DNA of 64,000 bases from Agrococcus sp. ARC_14. GTDB taxonomy: Bacteria; Actinomycetota; Actinomycetes; Actinomycetales; Microbacteriaceae. The DNA is taken from the NCBI RefSeq assembly GCF_022436485.1, contig NZ_JAKUDO010000001.1:1178001-1242000 (forward strand). The letters run 5' to 3'. Shown here in pieces: positions 1 to 7,174 of this stretch. A model generated the notes under the pieces. It did not search any database. It saw nothing but the letters and a program-made list of their open reading frames with translations, and was not told where the DNA came from. The translations under genes were made by a program, and so were the position numbers. Every line of letters begins with the position of its first letter. Position 1 is the first letter of the stretch.

Positions 1-1
1 C

Positions 2-337
2 CACCTCACGCTCGGCAGGCGCGACTTCCGCGCGCAGGTGCCGCAGACGGCTGTCGACCTGTCGCCGTTCGACGTCGACCAGGTCGTGGTCGGGTCCGGC
101 GTGGTCGAGATCGCGCTCGGCAGCGCGATCGCGCTGGCGCCACGCGAGCACCGGTCGACGGTCGGCGTCATCGCCGCCGGCTTCTTCGCGGCTGTCTTCC
201 CCGGCAACATCGCCCAGTGGCTGCACCGCAGGAACGCCTTCGGCCTCGACACGGATGGGCGCCGGTTCGGCCGCCTCTTCTTCCAGCCCGTGCTCATCGC
301 GTGGGCGCTCTGGTCGACGCGCGCGCCGCGCGGCTGA
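2..337 (+). CDS. DoxX-like small membrane protein (5' end outside window)
   Basis: The frame is open from the first bases of the window, so the gene starts upstream and only the C-terminal part (about 111 residues) is present. The visible part has a glycine-rich hydrophobic helix (GSGVVEIALGSAIALA), a second hydrophobic stretch (VGVIAAGFFAAVFPGNIAQW) and a third near the end (LFFQPVLIAWALW). This spacing, with the conserved 'GNIAQW' type segment, is typical of the small DoxX family of four-helix membrane proteins. The substrate is unknown. An in-frame GTG at 38 exists, but the family-like sequence continues upstream of it, so it is unlikely to be the start. The gene is convergent with the hpa operon. 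Confidence 0.6.
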   Translation, partial: HLTLGRRDFRAQVPQTAVDLSPFDVDQVVVGSGVVEIALGSAIALAPREHRSTVGVIAAGFFAAVFPGNIAQWLHRRNAFGLDTDGRRFGRLFFQPVLIAWALWSTRAPRG

Positions 338-370
338 TCGCGCCGCGCACTGCCGCCGACTGGGGCTGCT

Positions 371-410
371 GCGCCCGACTGGGGCTGGCACGCGGGCCCC
401 AGTCGGGCGC
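371..410. terminator. Perfect 15-bp inverted repeat between convergent genes
   Basis: Bases 371-385 (gcgcccgactggggc) and 396-410 are perfectly complementary around a 10-base spacer. Fragments of the same arm recur just outside it (gactggggct at 359-368; gccccactgggcgc at 415-428). It lies between the stop codons of convergent genes, so a bidirectional terminator is the simplest reading, but there is no T tract. The flanking partial copies also suggest a repeat element. Confidence 0.5.
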
Positions 411-475
411 AAGTGCCCCACTGGGCGCGCTGCCCGGTTCACCCGCACCGCTCCGCGCATGCGCACTGCTCGGCG

Positions 476-1273
476 CTAGTACGCGTCGGTCTCGGCCTGC
501 GCCCGCTTCAGCCGCGCCACCGCCGCCTCCGAGCCGCGCGCCATGAGCGTCACGTCCGCCCCGACGAACACGAACGAGGCCCCGCGCGCGATGCAGCGGT
601 CGGCATCCGCCTCCGCGAAGGCGTTCACCCCCGCCGGCGTGCCCACGGAGCGCACCGCGTCGATCGCGGCGTCCACCGCATCCATCACCGCCTGCTCCGA
701 AGGGCGCCCGGGGTAGCCCATCGATCCCGCCAGGTCAGCCGGCCCGATGAACACGGCGTCCACGCCGTCGACGGCGGCGATCGACGCGGCGTTCGCCACC
801 CCATCCGCGGTCTCGATCTGCACGGTCACCGACACCTGGCGGTCGGCATCGGCGACGTAGCCGGCGATGCGGCCCCAGCGCGACGAGCGCGCGAGCGCCG
901 AGCCGATGCCACGCGCGCCCTCTCGCTCGCCCTCAGCGCCCGGGTAGCGAGCCGCGCGCACCGCGGCACGGGCGTCGTCGGCGCTCGAGACCATCGGCAC
1001 GAGCACGTTCTGCGCGCCCAGATCGAGCACCTGCTTGATGATCACCGGGTCGTTCCACGGCACCCGCACGATGGTCGTGACGGGGTAGGCGGATGCGGCG
1101 TGCAGGATCGGCAGCATCTCGGAGATCGAGATCGGCCCATGCTCGCCGTCGACCAGCAGCAGGTCGGCGCCAGAGCCGGCCATGATCTCGGCGGCGACCG
1201 GGCTGCCGGATGCGTTCCAGAGGCCCACGAGCGGAGCCTGCGCCTCGGCGAGCGCGTCGCGGAAGGTGCTCAT
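476..1273 (-). CDS. hpaI: 4-hydroxy-2-oxoheptanedioate aldolase HpaI
   Basis: Class II (metal-dependent) pyruvate aldolase of the HpaI/HpcH family, 265 residues, the usual length. It would cleave 4-hydroxy-2-oxoheptanedioate to pyruvate and succinate semialdehyde, the last step of homoprotocatechuate meta-cleavage. The expected catalytic and metal positions are visible: His45 in DGEHG, Arg70 in VRVPW, Glu154 in QIETADG and Asp180 in IGPADLAGS. It is the last gene of the minus-strand hpa operon. Its ATG overlaps the stop of hpaH by four bases (ATGA, 1270-1273), so translation is probably coupled. The cytosolic location follows from the family. Confidence 0.93.
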   Translation of the reverse strand: MSTFRDALAEAQAPLVGLWNASGSPVAAEIMAGSGADLLLVDGEHGPISISEMLPILHAASAYPVTTIVRVPWNDPVIIKQVLDLGAQNVLVPMVSSADDARAAVRAARYPGAEGEREGARGIGSALARSSRWGRIAGYVADADRQVSVTVQIETADGVANAASIAAVDGVDAVFIGPADLAGSMGYPGRPSEQAVMDAVDAAIDAVRSVGTPAGVNAFAEADADRCIARGASFVFVGADVTLMARGSEAAVARLKRAQAETDAY

Positions 1274-2088
1274 CGGAACGTCACCTCCACCGTGCCCATG
1301 TCCTGGTACTCGGCGCGCACGACGTCACCGGGCTTGACCCACACGGGCCGGGTGAACGAGCCCGCGAGGATGAGCTCGCCCGCCTCCAGCCGGTCGCCGT
1401 GCTGCGCGAGCTTGCCAGCCAGCCAGGCGACGCCCAGCGCCGGGTTGCCGAGCACGCCGCCGGAGACGCCGGTCTCGATGATCTCGTCGTTCACGAGGCA
1501 CAGCGAGCCCACCCAGGAGAGGTCGCGGTCGCGCGGCCCGATCTCGTGCTCGCCGACGACGATGGCGCCGAGCGCCGCGTTGTCGCTGATCGTGTCGACG
1601 ATCGTGCGGCCCTCAAGCTCGATGTGCGAGTCGAGGATCTCGAGCGCCGGCACGACGACCTCGGTGGCGTCGAGCACCTGCTCGATCGTGAGGCCATCGC
1701 CCTCGAGCGGCGCGCGCAGCACGAAGGCCAGCTCGACCTCGACGCGCACGTTCGACCATTGCGCGTGCTCGACCGTCGCGCCGGAACGATAGGTCTGGTC
1801 GGCGAAGATCACCCCGTAGTCGGGCTCGCTGATGCCGGTCGCGAACTGCATCGCCTTGCTCGTGAGCCCGATCTTGCGGCCCACCATGCGTGTGCCGGCC
1901 TGCTCGCGGCGCGTGCGCCAGATGCGCTGCACCGCGTAGGAGTCCTCGATCGTCGCCGCCGGGTAGCGGGCTGAGATCCGCTCGATCGTGCCGCGCGAGC
2001 TCGTGGCCGCTGCGAGCTCATCGGCGATCGCCGCGACCGTCGCGTCGTCGAGACCCCTCGCGGGGCGAGCCGCGTGGGCCGGGCTCAT
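1270..2088 (-). CDS. hpaH: 2-oxo-hept-4-ene-1,7-dioate hydratase HpaH
   Basis: 272 residues, a member of the FAH-like hydratase family (HpaH/MhpD). It adds water to 2-oxohept-enedioate to give 4-hydroxy-2-oxoheptanedioate for HpaI. Family signs include the N-terminal helical region ending in SYAVQRIW, the GRKIGLTSKAMQ segment, VEVELAFVLRAPLEG with the metal-binding acidic residues, and GVLGNPALGVAWLA near the C-terminus. It overlaps hpaD upstream (ATGA, 2085-2088) and hpaI downstream, so hpaD-hpaH-hpaI form one tightly coupled unit. A related hydratase of catechol meta-cleavage is the main alternative, but the neighbours decide for HpaH. Confidence 0.92.
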   Translation of the reverse strand: MSPAHAARPARGLDDATVAAIADELAAATSSRGTIERISARYPAATIEDSYAVQRIWRTRREQAGTRMVGRKIGLTSKAMQFATGISEPDYGVIFADQTYRSGATVEHAQWSNVRVEVELAFVLRAPLEGDGLTIEQVLDATEVVVPALEILDSHIELEGRTIVDTISDNAALGAIVVGEHEIGPRDRDLSWVGSLCLVNDEIIETGVSGGVLGNPALGVAWLAGKLAQHGDRLEAGELILAGSFTRPVWVKPGDVVRAEYQDMGTVEVTFR

Positions 2089-3197
2089 ACCTGGTTGCCC
2101 ATCTTGAAGCCGATCTCCTCAGCCGGCTCGCCCGCGACGGCATCGCCCGGCGCGCGCGTGTACGAGAAGCCGTCCGCGCCCACGGTGACCGCCATCTCGC
2201 TCGAGTCGGTGCGCTCGATGACCGGCTGCGGGTTGCCGTCCAGATCGAGCACGAGGGATGCCTCGGTGTACCAGGAGGGCACGACCGGGTTGCCCCACCA
2301 GTCGCGCCGCTGGTTGTCGTGCACATCCCAGGTGACGGTCGGGTTGTCGGGGTCGCCCGTGTAGTAGTCCTGCGTGTAGATCTCCACGCGGTGGTCGTCC
2401 GGGTCGAGGATGTAGAGGTAGAACGCGTTCGAGACGCCGTGGCGGCCGGGGCCGCGCTCGATGCGGTCCGAGATGCGCAGGGCGCCCATCTTGTCGCAGA
2501 TCTGGATGATGTTGTGCTTCTCGTGCGTCGAGAACGCGATGTGGTGCATGCGCGGGCCGTCGCCGCCGGTGAGCGCCGTGTCGTGCACGGTCTGCTTGCG
2601 GTGCATCCAGGCCGCGTAGGTGACGCCCTGGTCGTCCTGGATGTCCTCCGAGACCCGGAAGCCGAGATCCTCGAGGTAGGCGCGGCCGCGGGGCACATCC
2701 GGCGTGACCTGGTTGAAGTGGTCGAGGCGCACGAGCTCGCCCGCGCTGTAGAGGTCGTAGCGCTGCGTGAGCCGCTCGACGTGCTCGGTGGCGTAGAAGA
2801 ACTCGTAGGGGAAGCCCAGTGGGTCCTCGACGCGCACGCTGTCGCCGAATCCCTTCTGGAACCCGTCAGCGCGACGCTCGGTGCGGCATCCGAGCTCCTT
2901 GTAATAGGCCTCGGCAGCGTCGACGTCCTCCGGCGTGCGCACCCGGTAGGCGAAGGCCGCGACCGCCGCGACCGGGCCCTTGCGCAGCACGATGTTGTGG
3001 TGGATGAACTCCTCGAACGACCGCAGGTAGATCGCCTCGTCGTCCTCCTCGGTGACGTGCAGGCCGAGCAGGTCGACGTAGAACTTGCGGCTCGCCTCGA
3101 GGTCGGTGACCACGAGATCCATCGCGGCGCAGCGCACGATGTCTGGGGCGGGCACCGACGGCGTCGGGATGGGGGTGGTGGCGGTCGTCTCGCTCAT
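2085..3197 (-). CDS. hpaD: 3,4-dihydroxyphenylacetate 2,3-dioxygenase HpaD
   Basis: Type I extradiol dioxygenase (VOC fold), 370 residues from the ATG at 3197, which has an AGGAGA ribosome site seven bases upstream. It opens the homoprotocatechuate ring to 5-carboxymethyl-2-hydroxymuconate semialdehyde. The metal triad fits the Brevibacterium/Arthrobacter enzymes with an offset of five: His160 (LDHFNQ), His219 (MHHIAF) and Glu272 (VEIYTQDY). Two tandem VOC halves cover roughly residues 23-140 and 153-300. Whether the metal is Fe(II) or Mn(II) cannot be read from sequence. It is the pathway-defining gene of the operon, since its specificity fixes homoprotocatechuate as the ring-cleavage substrate. 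Confidence 0.94.
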   Translation of the reverse strand: MSETTATTPIPTPSVPAPDIVRCAAMDLVVTDLEASRKFYVDLLGLHVTEEDDEAIYLRSFEEFIHHNIVLRKGPVAAVAAFAYRVRTPEDVDAAEAYYKELGCRTERRADGFQKGFGDSVRVEDPLGFPYEFFYATEHVERLTQRYDLYSAGELVRLDHFNQVTPDVPRGRAYLEDLGFRVSEDIQDDQGVTYAAWMHRKQTVHDTALTGGDGPRMHHIAFSTHEKHNIIQICDKMGALRISDRIERGPGRHGVSNAFYLYILDPDDHRVEIYTQDYYTGDPDNPTVTWDVHDNQRRDWWGNPVVPSWYTEASLVLDLDGNPQPVIERTDSSEMAVTVGADGFSYTRAPGDAVAGEPAEEIGFKMGNQV

Positions 3198-3226
3198 GGG
3201 GGCTTCTCCTTCGAAGTCGGGGTAGG

Positions 3227-4720
3227 TCAGGCGGATGCGCCGAAGCGGGGCGTGTGGACGTCGCCGAGAGTGATGTGCACGGCCTGCTGATCGCTGTAGA
3301 AGTCGAGCGAGCGGTAGCCGCCCTCGTGGCCGAGGCCGGAGGCCTTGACGCCGCCGAAGGGGCTGCGGAGGTCGCGCACGTTGTGGCTGTTGAGCCACAC
3401 CATGCCGGCCTCGACGTCCTGCGCGAACACGTGCGCGCGCCGCAGGTCGTTCGTCCAGATGTAGGCGGCGAGGCCGTAGCGCGTGTTGTTCGCGAGCTCG
3501 AGCGCCTCCTCGTCGGAGTCGAACGGCGTGATCGAGACGACCGGGCCGAAGATCTCCTCCTGGAAGATGCGCGCATCCGGGCTCACGTCGGCGAACACCG
3601 TCGGCGCGACGAAGTTGCCATCGGGGAACGCCTCAGGGCGACCGCCGCCGGCGAGCAGGCGGCCCTCCTGCTTGCCGATCTCGACATAGGACATCACCTT
3701 GTCGAAGTGCTCGGGGTGCACGAGCGCGCCGACCTCGGTCTTCGGGTCCTGCGGGTCGCCGACCACGATGTTCTTGGCACGCTCGGCGTAGCGCTCGAGG
3801 AACTCCTCATAGATGGAGCGCTCGACGAGGATGCGGCTGCCGGCGGTGCAGCGTTCGCCGTTCAGCGAGAAGACGCCGAAGAGGGTGGAGTCGATCGCGG
3901 CGTCGAGGTCGGCGTCGGCGAAGACCACGGCGGGGCTCTTGCCGCCGAGCTCCATCGACATCGCCTTGAGGTTCCTCGCCGAGTTGCCGAAGATCGTCTG
4001 GCCCGTCGACGACTCGCCCGTGAACGAGATGATCGGCACGCCGGGGTGCTTGACGAGCGCGTCGCCCGCCGTCTCGCCGAAGCCGTTGACGAGGTTGAAG
4101 ACGCCCTTGGGCAGCTCCGCCTCCTCGAAGATGCCCGCCCACAGGGAGGCGGAGAGCGGCGTGAACTCGGCGGGCTTGAGCACCACGGTGCAGCCGGATG
4201 CCAGGGCCGGGCCGAGCTTCCACGACTCGAGCATGAAGGGGGTGTTCCATGGCGTGATGAGCCCGGCGACGCCCTTGGGCTTGCGGTTCACATAGTTCAC
4301 CTGGCTGCCGGGCACCTTGTAGGTGTCGTCGCGTCCGGCCACGATGAGGTCGGCGAAGAAGCGGAAGTTCTCGGCGGCGCGCTGCGCCTGGCCCTTGGCC
4401 TGCGTGATCGGCAGGCCCGAGTCCCACGACTCGAACTGCGCGAGCTCGGCGTCGCGCGACTCGACGATGTCGGCGATGCGGCTGAGGATGCGGGCGCGCT
4501 CGCGGTTCTTCATGCGCGGCCACGGGCCCTCCTCGAAGGCACGCGTGGCTGCGGCGACGGCGAGGTCGATGTCGGCCTGCTTGCCGGAGGCGGCGACGGT
4601 GTAGTCGTCGTTCGTCACCGGGTTCAGCACGCCGAAGGTCTCGCCGTCGACCGAGGCGACGCGCTCGCCGTCGATGTAGTGGGGGATCAGGTCGGGGATG
4701 CCTGCGGGCTGGTTCGCCAT
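3227..4720 (-). CDS. hpaE: 5-carboxymethyl-2-hydroxymuconate-semialdehyde dehydrogenase HpaE
   Basis: NAD-dependent aldehyde dehydrogenase, 497 residues from the ATG at 4720, preceded by AAGGAG. An in-frame upstream start at 4756 has no ribosome site and is rejected. The ALDH signatures are present: TPWNTPFMLESWK, the FTGESSTGQ nucleotide loop, the glutamate in MELGGKSPAV and the catalytic cysteine in NGERCTAGS. It oxidises the semialdehyde made by HpaD to carboxymethyl-hydroxymuconate. It lies between the GntR gene and hpaD. Family resemblance alone would allow other substrates (betaine or muconic semialdehydes), so the substrate assignment rests on context. Confidence 0.9.
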   Translation of the reverse strand: MANQPAGIPDLIPHYIDGERVASVDGETFGVLNPVTNDDYTVAASGKQADIDLAVAAATRAFEEGPWPRMKNRERARILSRIADIVESRDAELAQFESWDSGLPITQAKGQAQRAAENFRFFADLIVAGRDDTYKVPGSQVNYVNRKPKGVAGLITPWNTPFMLESWKLGPALASGCTVVLKPAEFTPLSASLWAGIFEEAELPKGVFNLVNGFGETAGDALVKHPGVPIISFTGESSTGQTIFGNSARNLKAMSMELGGKSPAVVFADADLDAAIDSTLFGVFSLNGERCTAGSRILVERSIYEEFLERYAERAKNIVVGDPQDPKTEVGALVHPEHFDKVMSYVEIGKQEGRLLAGGGRPEAFPDGNFVAPTVFADVSPDARIFQEEIFGPVVSITPFDSDEEALELANNTRYGLAAYIWTNDLRRAHVFAQDVEAGMVWLNSHNVRDLRSPFGGVKASGLGHEGGYRSLDFYSDQQAVHITLGDVHTPRFGASA

Positions 4721-4774
4721 GGTGGCTCCTTGTCGGTCGTGGTCAGGGTCGGTCACGGTCAGCGTCGGTCGTGG

Positions 4775-5476
4775 TCAGGGCTTGTCGGGGTGCACGCGGT
4801 GCAGGAAGGCGTCGGGCGTCGCGAGCCGGTGCGCGCGCACCGCGAGCTCGATGCGGCGCGGGTCGGCGCCGGACTCGATCAGGCCGAGGATCGCCTCGTG
4901 CTCGTCGACCGAGGGCAGCGCGCGACTCGGCACGAACGAGAAGGTCGACTGGCGCAGCCGCGACAGGCGCTTCCAGCAGGTGTCGATCACGTCGCCGAGC
5001 ACGCCGTTCTGGCAGACGTCGCTGAGCCGGCGGTGGAAGGCCTCGTTGAGGGCCGTGAACTGCACCGGGTCGAAGGCGGCGAGCGACTCGCGCATCCGCT
5101 CGTTGATCGCGCGCGCCTGATCGACATCCGACTTCGAGTAGAGGCCGGCTGCGAGCGAGATCGCGGCTCCCTCGACGAAGGAGAGCGTCTCCATCGTGTC
5201 GTGGTACTCGAGCTCGTCGATCTCTGCCACCCGCGCGCCGATGTTGCGCTCGAAGGTGATGAGTCCCTCGGCCTCCAGGCGGCGGATCGCCTCGCGCACG
5301 GGCACGACGCTCATGTCGAGCTCACGGCCGATCGCGTCGAGCACGAGCCGGTAGCCGGGGGAGTAGCTGCCGTCGACGATGCGGTCGTGCAGCAGCTGGT
5401 AGGCCCGCTGCGACTTCGAGGGAGCGATCGTGCCACCGGTGTCCGTGGCCGCCGCATCCCTGCGCCGCGTGCTCAC
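4775..5476 (-). CDS. GntR/FCD transcriptional regulator of the hpa operon
   Basis: 233 residues from the GTG at 5476, which overlaps the stop of the preceding fusion gene (GTGA, 5473-5476). An N-terminal winged helix (about residues 20-85, with the VVPVREAIRRLEAEGLI recognition region) is followed by an all-helical FCD ligand domain carrying histidines typical of its metal site (FHRRL, DEH, RAHR). FCD regulators usually bind organic acids, so a pathway intermediate is a likely effector. Sitting second in the operon, it is probably autoregulated through the GTATAC-type sites at 7012-7023 and about 7113-7122. It is functionally like HpaR but from a different regulator family (HpaR of enterics is MarR type). 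Confidence 0.88.
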   Translation of the reverse strand: MSTRRRDAAATDTGGTIAPSKSQRAYQLLHDRIVDGSYSPGYRLVLDAIGRELDMSVVPVREAIRRLEAEGLITFERNIGARVAEIDELEYHDTMETLSFVEGAAISLAAGLYSKSDVDQARAINERMRESLAAFDPVQFTALNEAFHRRLSDVCQNGVLGDVIDTCWKRLSRLRQSTFSFVPSRALPSVDEHEAILGLIESGADPRRIELAVRAHRLATPDAFLHRVHPDKP

Positions 5477-7005
5477 GAGCCATCCTGCTGGCGCTGCGAG
5501 GCCTCGTACTTCGCCCGCCACTGCGCGTTCATGGGGAACAGGCCGTCGATGCGCTCACCGGCGTCGATCTGCTCGGCGATGAACTCCTCTGCGCGCTCCT
5601 GCTCGAGCGACTCAGCGACGAGCTCCCGCACGAGCGCGGGCGGGATGACGAGCACGCCGTCGCCGTCGGCCACGATGATGTCGCCCGGCTGCACGGTGGC
5701 ACCGCCGCACGCGACGGTCTCGTCGAAGCTCCACGGCACATGGAGGCGGCCGAGCACCGCGGGGTGGCCGCCCGCGTGATAGGTCGGCACACCGATCTCG
5801 GTCACGACGTCGAGGTCGCGCACCCCGCCGTCCGTGATGATGCCGGTCGCGCCGAGGTGGCGGGCGCGCAGCGCCAGGATGTCGCCGAGCGTGCCGGAGC
5901 GGTTGTCGCCACGGGCCTCGATGACGACCACGTCACCGGGGTGCAGGTCGTCGAACAGGCGCTTCTGCGCGTTGTAGCCGCCGCCGTGGCTCGTGAAGAG
6001 GTCTTCGCGGTTCGGGACGTAGCGCAGCGTGCGTGCGGTGCCGACGATGCGCTTGCCTGGCTGCGTGGGGCGCAGGCCGTCGATCGAGACGTTGTTGAGG
6101 CCGCGCTTGCGGAGGCCGGAGGAGAGCGTCGCGAGCGCCACCCGCGAGAGCTGCTCGCGCAGCTCGTCGTCGAGCACGGGTGCCTCGGCCTTTTGGGTGT
6201 CGGCGTCAGGCTGGAAGTCGGAGGCAGGGCGTCCGGATGCGTCGGCCCACTGCTCCGGGGTCGGCTTCGGCTGGGCGGAGTACGGCGGCAGCGGCTGCTC
6301 GCCGACCCGCACGGTGGAGGCGAGGCGGCCGGTCGAGACCTGCTCGCCGTCGAGCGTGGTCGCACTCACCTCGACCTCGACGGTCTGGCCGGGGGAGAAG
6401 GTGGATGCGTTCGCGGGGGTGCCGGTGAGGATGACGTCGCCGGGCTCGAGCGTGACGAGCTGTGAGAGATCGCTGACGATCTCTGCCAGCGAGAACACGA
6501 GCGTCGACGTGGAGTCGGCCTGCACGAGCTCGCCGTCGAGCCAGGTGCGCACCTCGATCGCACTCGGGTCGAGGCGCGAGGCGTCCAGCAGCGCAGGGCC
6601 GATGGGTGTGAAGCCGTCGCCGCCCTTCGAACGGATGTTGGAGCCCTTGTCGGCCCAGCGCAGGTCGAAGACCCCGAGGTCGTTCGAGGCGGTGACGTGT
6701 GCGACGTGACTCCACGCATCCGCCGCGCTGATGGCACGGGCGGCGGTGCCGATGACGACCGCGATCTCGCCCTCGAAGCCGAAGATCTCCGTGCCGGCGG
6801 GGACGACGAGCTCGCCGCCGGTCGAGAGAGAGGTCGCGGGCTTCATGAAGTAGCCGGGTGCCTCTGGCGTGCGGCCCTTCTGCTCGGCCCGGGCGCGGTA
6901 GCCGATGTGCATGGCGAAGACCTTGGGCGGCTGGCTGCCGAGCAGCTTCCACGCGGCGACGGCAGACGAGGGGGCGCCGGTGATCCGGTGCGACGATGCA
7001 TCCAT
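5473..7005 (-). CDS. FAH-domain / RraA-domain fusion, hpa decarboxylase-isomerase candidate
   Basis: 510 residues in two parts. Residues about 25-235 are a fumarylacetoacetate-hydrolase (HpaG/HpcE) fold with the metal ligands in FGFEGEIAVV (Glu78, Glu80) and Asp109, and the SKGGDGFTPIGP and VILTGTPAN segments. A Pro/Asp-rich linker (about 240-280) leads to an RraA/HMG-aldolase-type domain (about 283-475) with the motif GTLGDILALRARHLGA...DGGVRD at 371-397. Classical HpaG has two FAH halves (isomerase and decarboxylase); here one half seems replaced by an RraA fold, whose relatives include oxaloacetate decarboxylases. First gene of the operon. No ribosome site precedes the ATG at 7005, and the -10 box lies only 8 bases away, suggesting a leaderless transcript. 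Confidence 0.85.
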   Translation of the reverse strand: MDASSHRITGAPSSAVAAWKLLGSQPPKVFAMHIGYRARAEQKGRTPEAPGYFMKPATSLSTGGELVVPAGTEIFGFEGEIAVVIGTAARAISAADAWSHVAHVTASNDLGVFDLRWADKGSNIRSKGGDGFTPIGPALLDASRLDPSAIEVRTWLDGELVQADSTSTLVFSLAEIVSDLSQLVTLEPGDVILTGTPANASTFSPGQTVEVEVSATTLDGEQVSTGRLASTVRVGEQPLPPYSAQPKPTPEQWADASGRPASDFQPDADTQKAEAPVLDDELREQLSRVALATLSSGLRKRGLNNVSIDGLRPTQPGKRIVGTARTLRYVPNREDLFTSHGGGYNAQKRLFDDLHPGDVVVIEARGDNRSGTLGDILALRARHLGATGIITDGGVRDLDVVTEIGVPTYHAGGHPAVLGRLHVPWSFDETVACGGATVQPGDIIVADGDGVLVIPPALVRELVAESLEQERAEEFIAEQIDAGERIDGLFPMNAQWRAKYEASQRQQDGS

Positions 7006-7011
7006 GCGGGC

Positions 7012-7023
7012 ATCGTATACGAT
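7012..7023. promoter_or_regulatory. GntR-type operator palindrome
   Basis: Perfect 12-base palindrome atcgtatacgat, matching the T-N-G-T...A-C-N-A pattern of FadR-subfamily operators. It covers the -10 box of the minus-strand hpa promoter. A close relative (atcgtatatg, 7113-7122) covers the -10 box of the divergent transporter promoter, so one regulator could repress both units. Confidence 0.6.
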
Positions 7024-7041
7024 TCCGGATACGTCGTGCAA
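7014..7041 (-). promoter_or_regulatory. Promoter of the hpa operon (leaderless)
   Basis: Reading the minus strand: TTGCAC (7041-7036), 16 bases, TATACG (7019-7014). The predicted transcription start falls at or within about two bases of the ATG at 7005, so the first gene would be translated without a leader. Confidence 0.5.
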
Positions 7042-7094
7042 GCGTCCCTGTGACGAGATGTCGTCGAGGCTCCGACACGCCTGAGCCGCGGCTC

Positions 7095-7122
7095 TTGACG
7101 GTCGTGCACGAAATCGTATATG
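7095..7122 (+). promoter_or_regulatory. Promoter of the MHS transporter
   Basis: ttgacg at 7095-7100, 16 bases, tatatg at 7117-7122. The -10 overlaps the half-conserved GntR-like site atcgtatatg. The leader of about 45 bases contains an aaaggagt ribosome site (7163-7170) before the GTG at 7175. Confidence 0.55.
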
Positions 7123-7174
7123 TTCCTCGCAGTCCCTGGGCCGCGATGGCCCTGTCCCTGACAAAGGAGTCAGC

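Noticed and set aside
3254..5779. Very long open frame on the plus strand opposite hpaE, the GntR gene and the fusion gene (about 840 codons)
   Set aside because: Composition is dominated by Arg, Ala, Val, Gly and His, with no motifs; it is the usual antisense shadow of GC-rich coding DNA. The opposite strand has intact enzyme motifs.
5473..6160. RraA domain read as a regulator of ribonuclease E
   Set aside because: The domain is fused to a FAH enzyme in a catabolic operon; RraA-fold proteins in such settings act as aldolases or decarboxylases.
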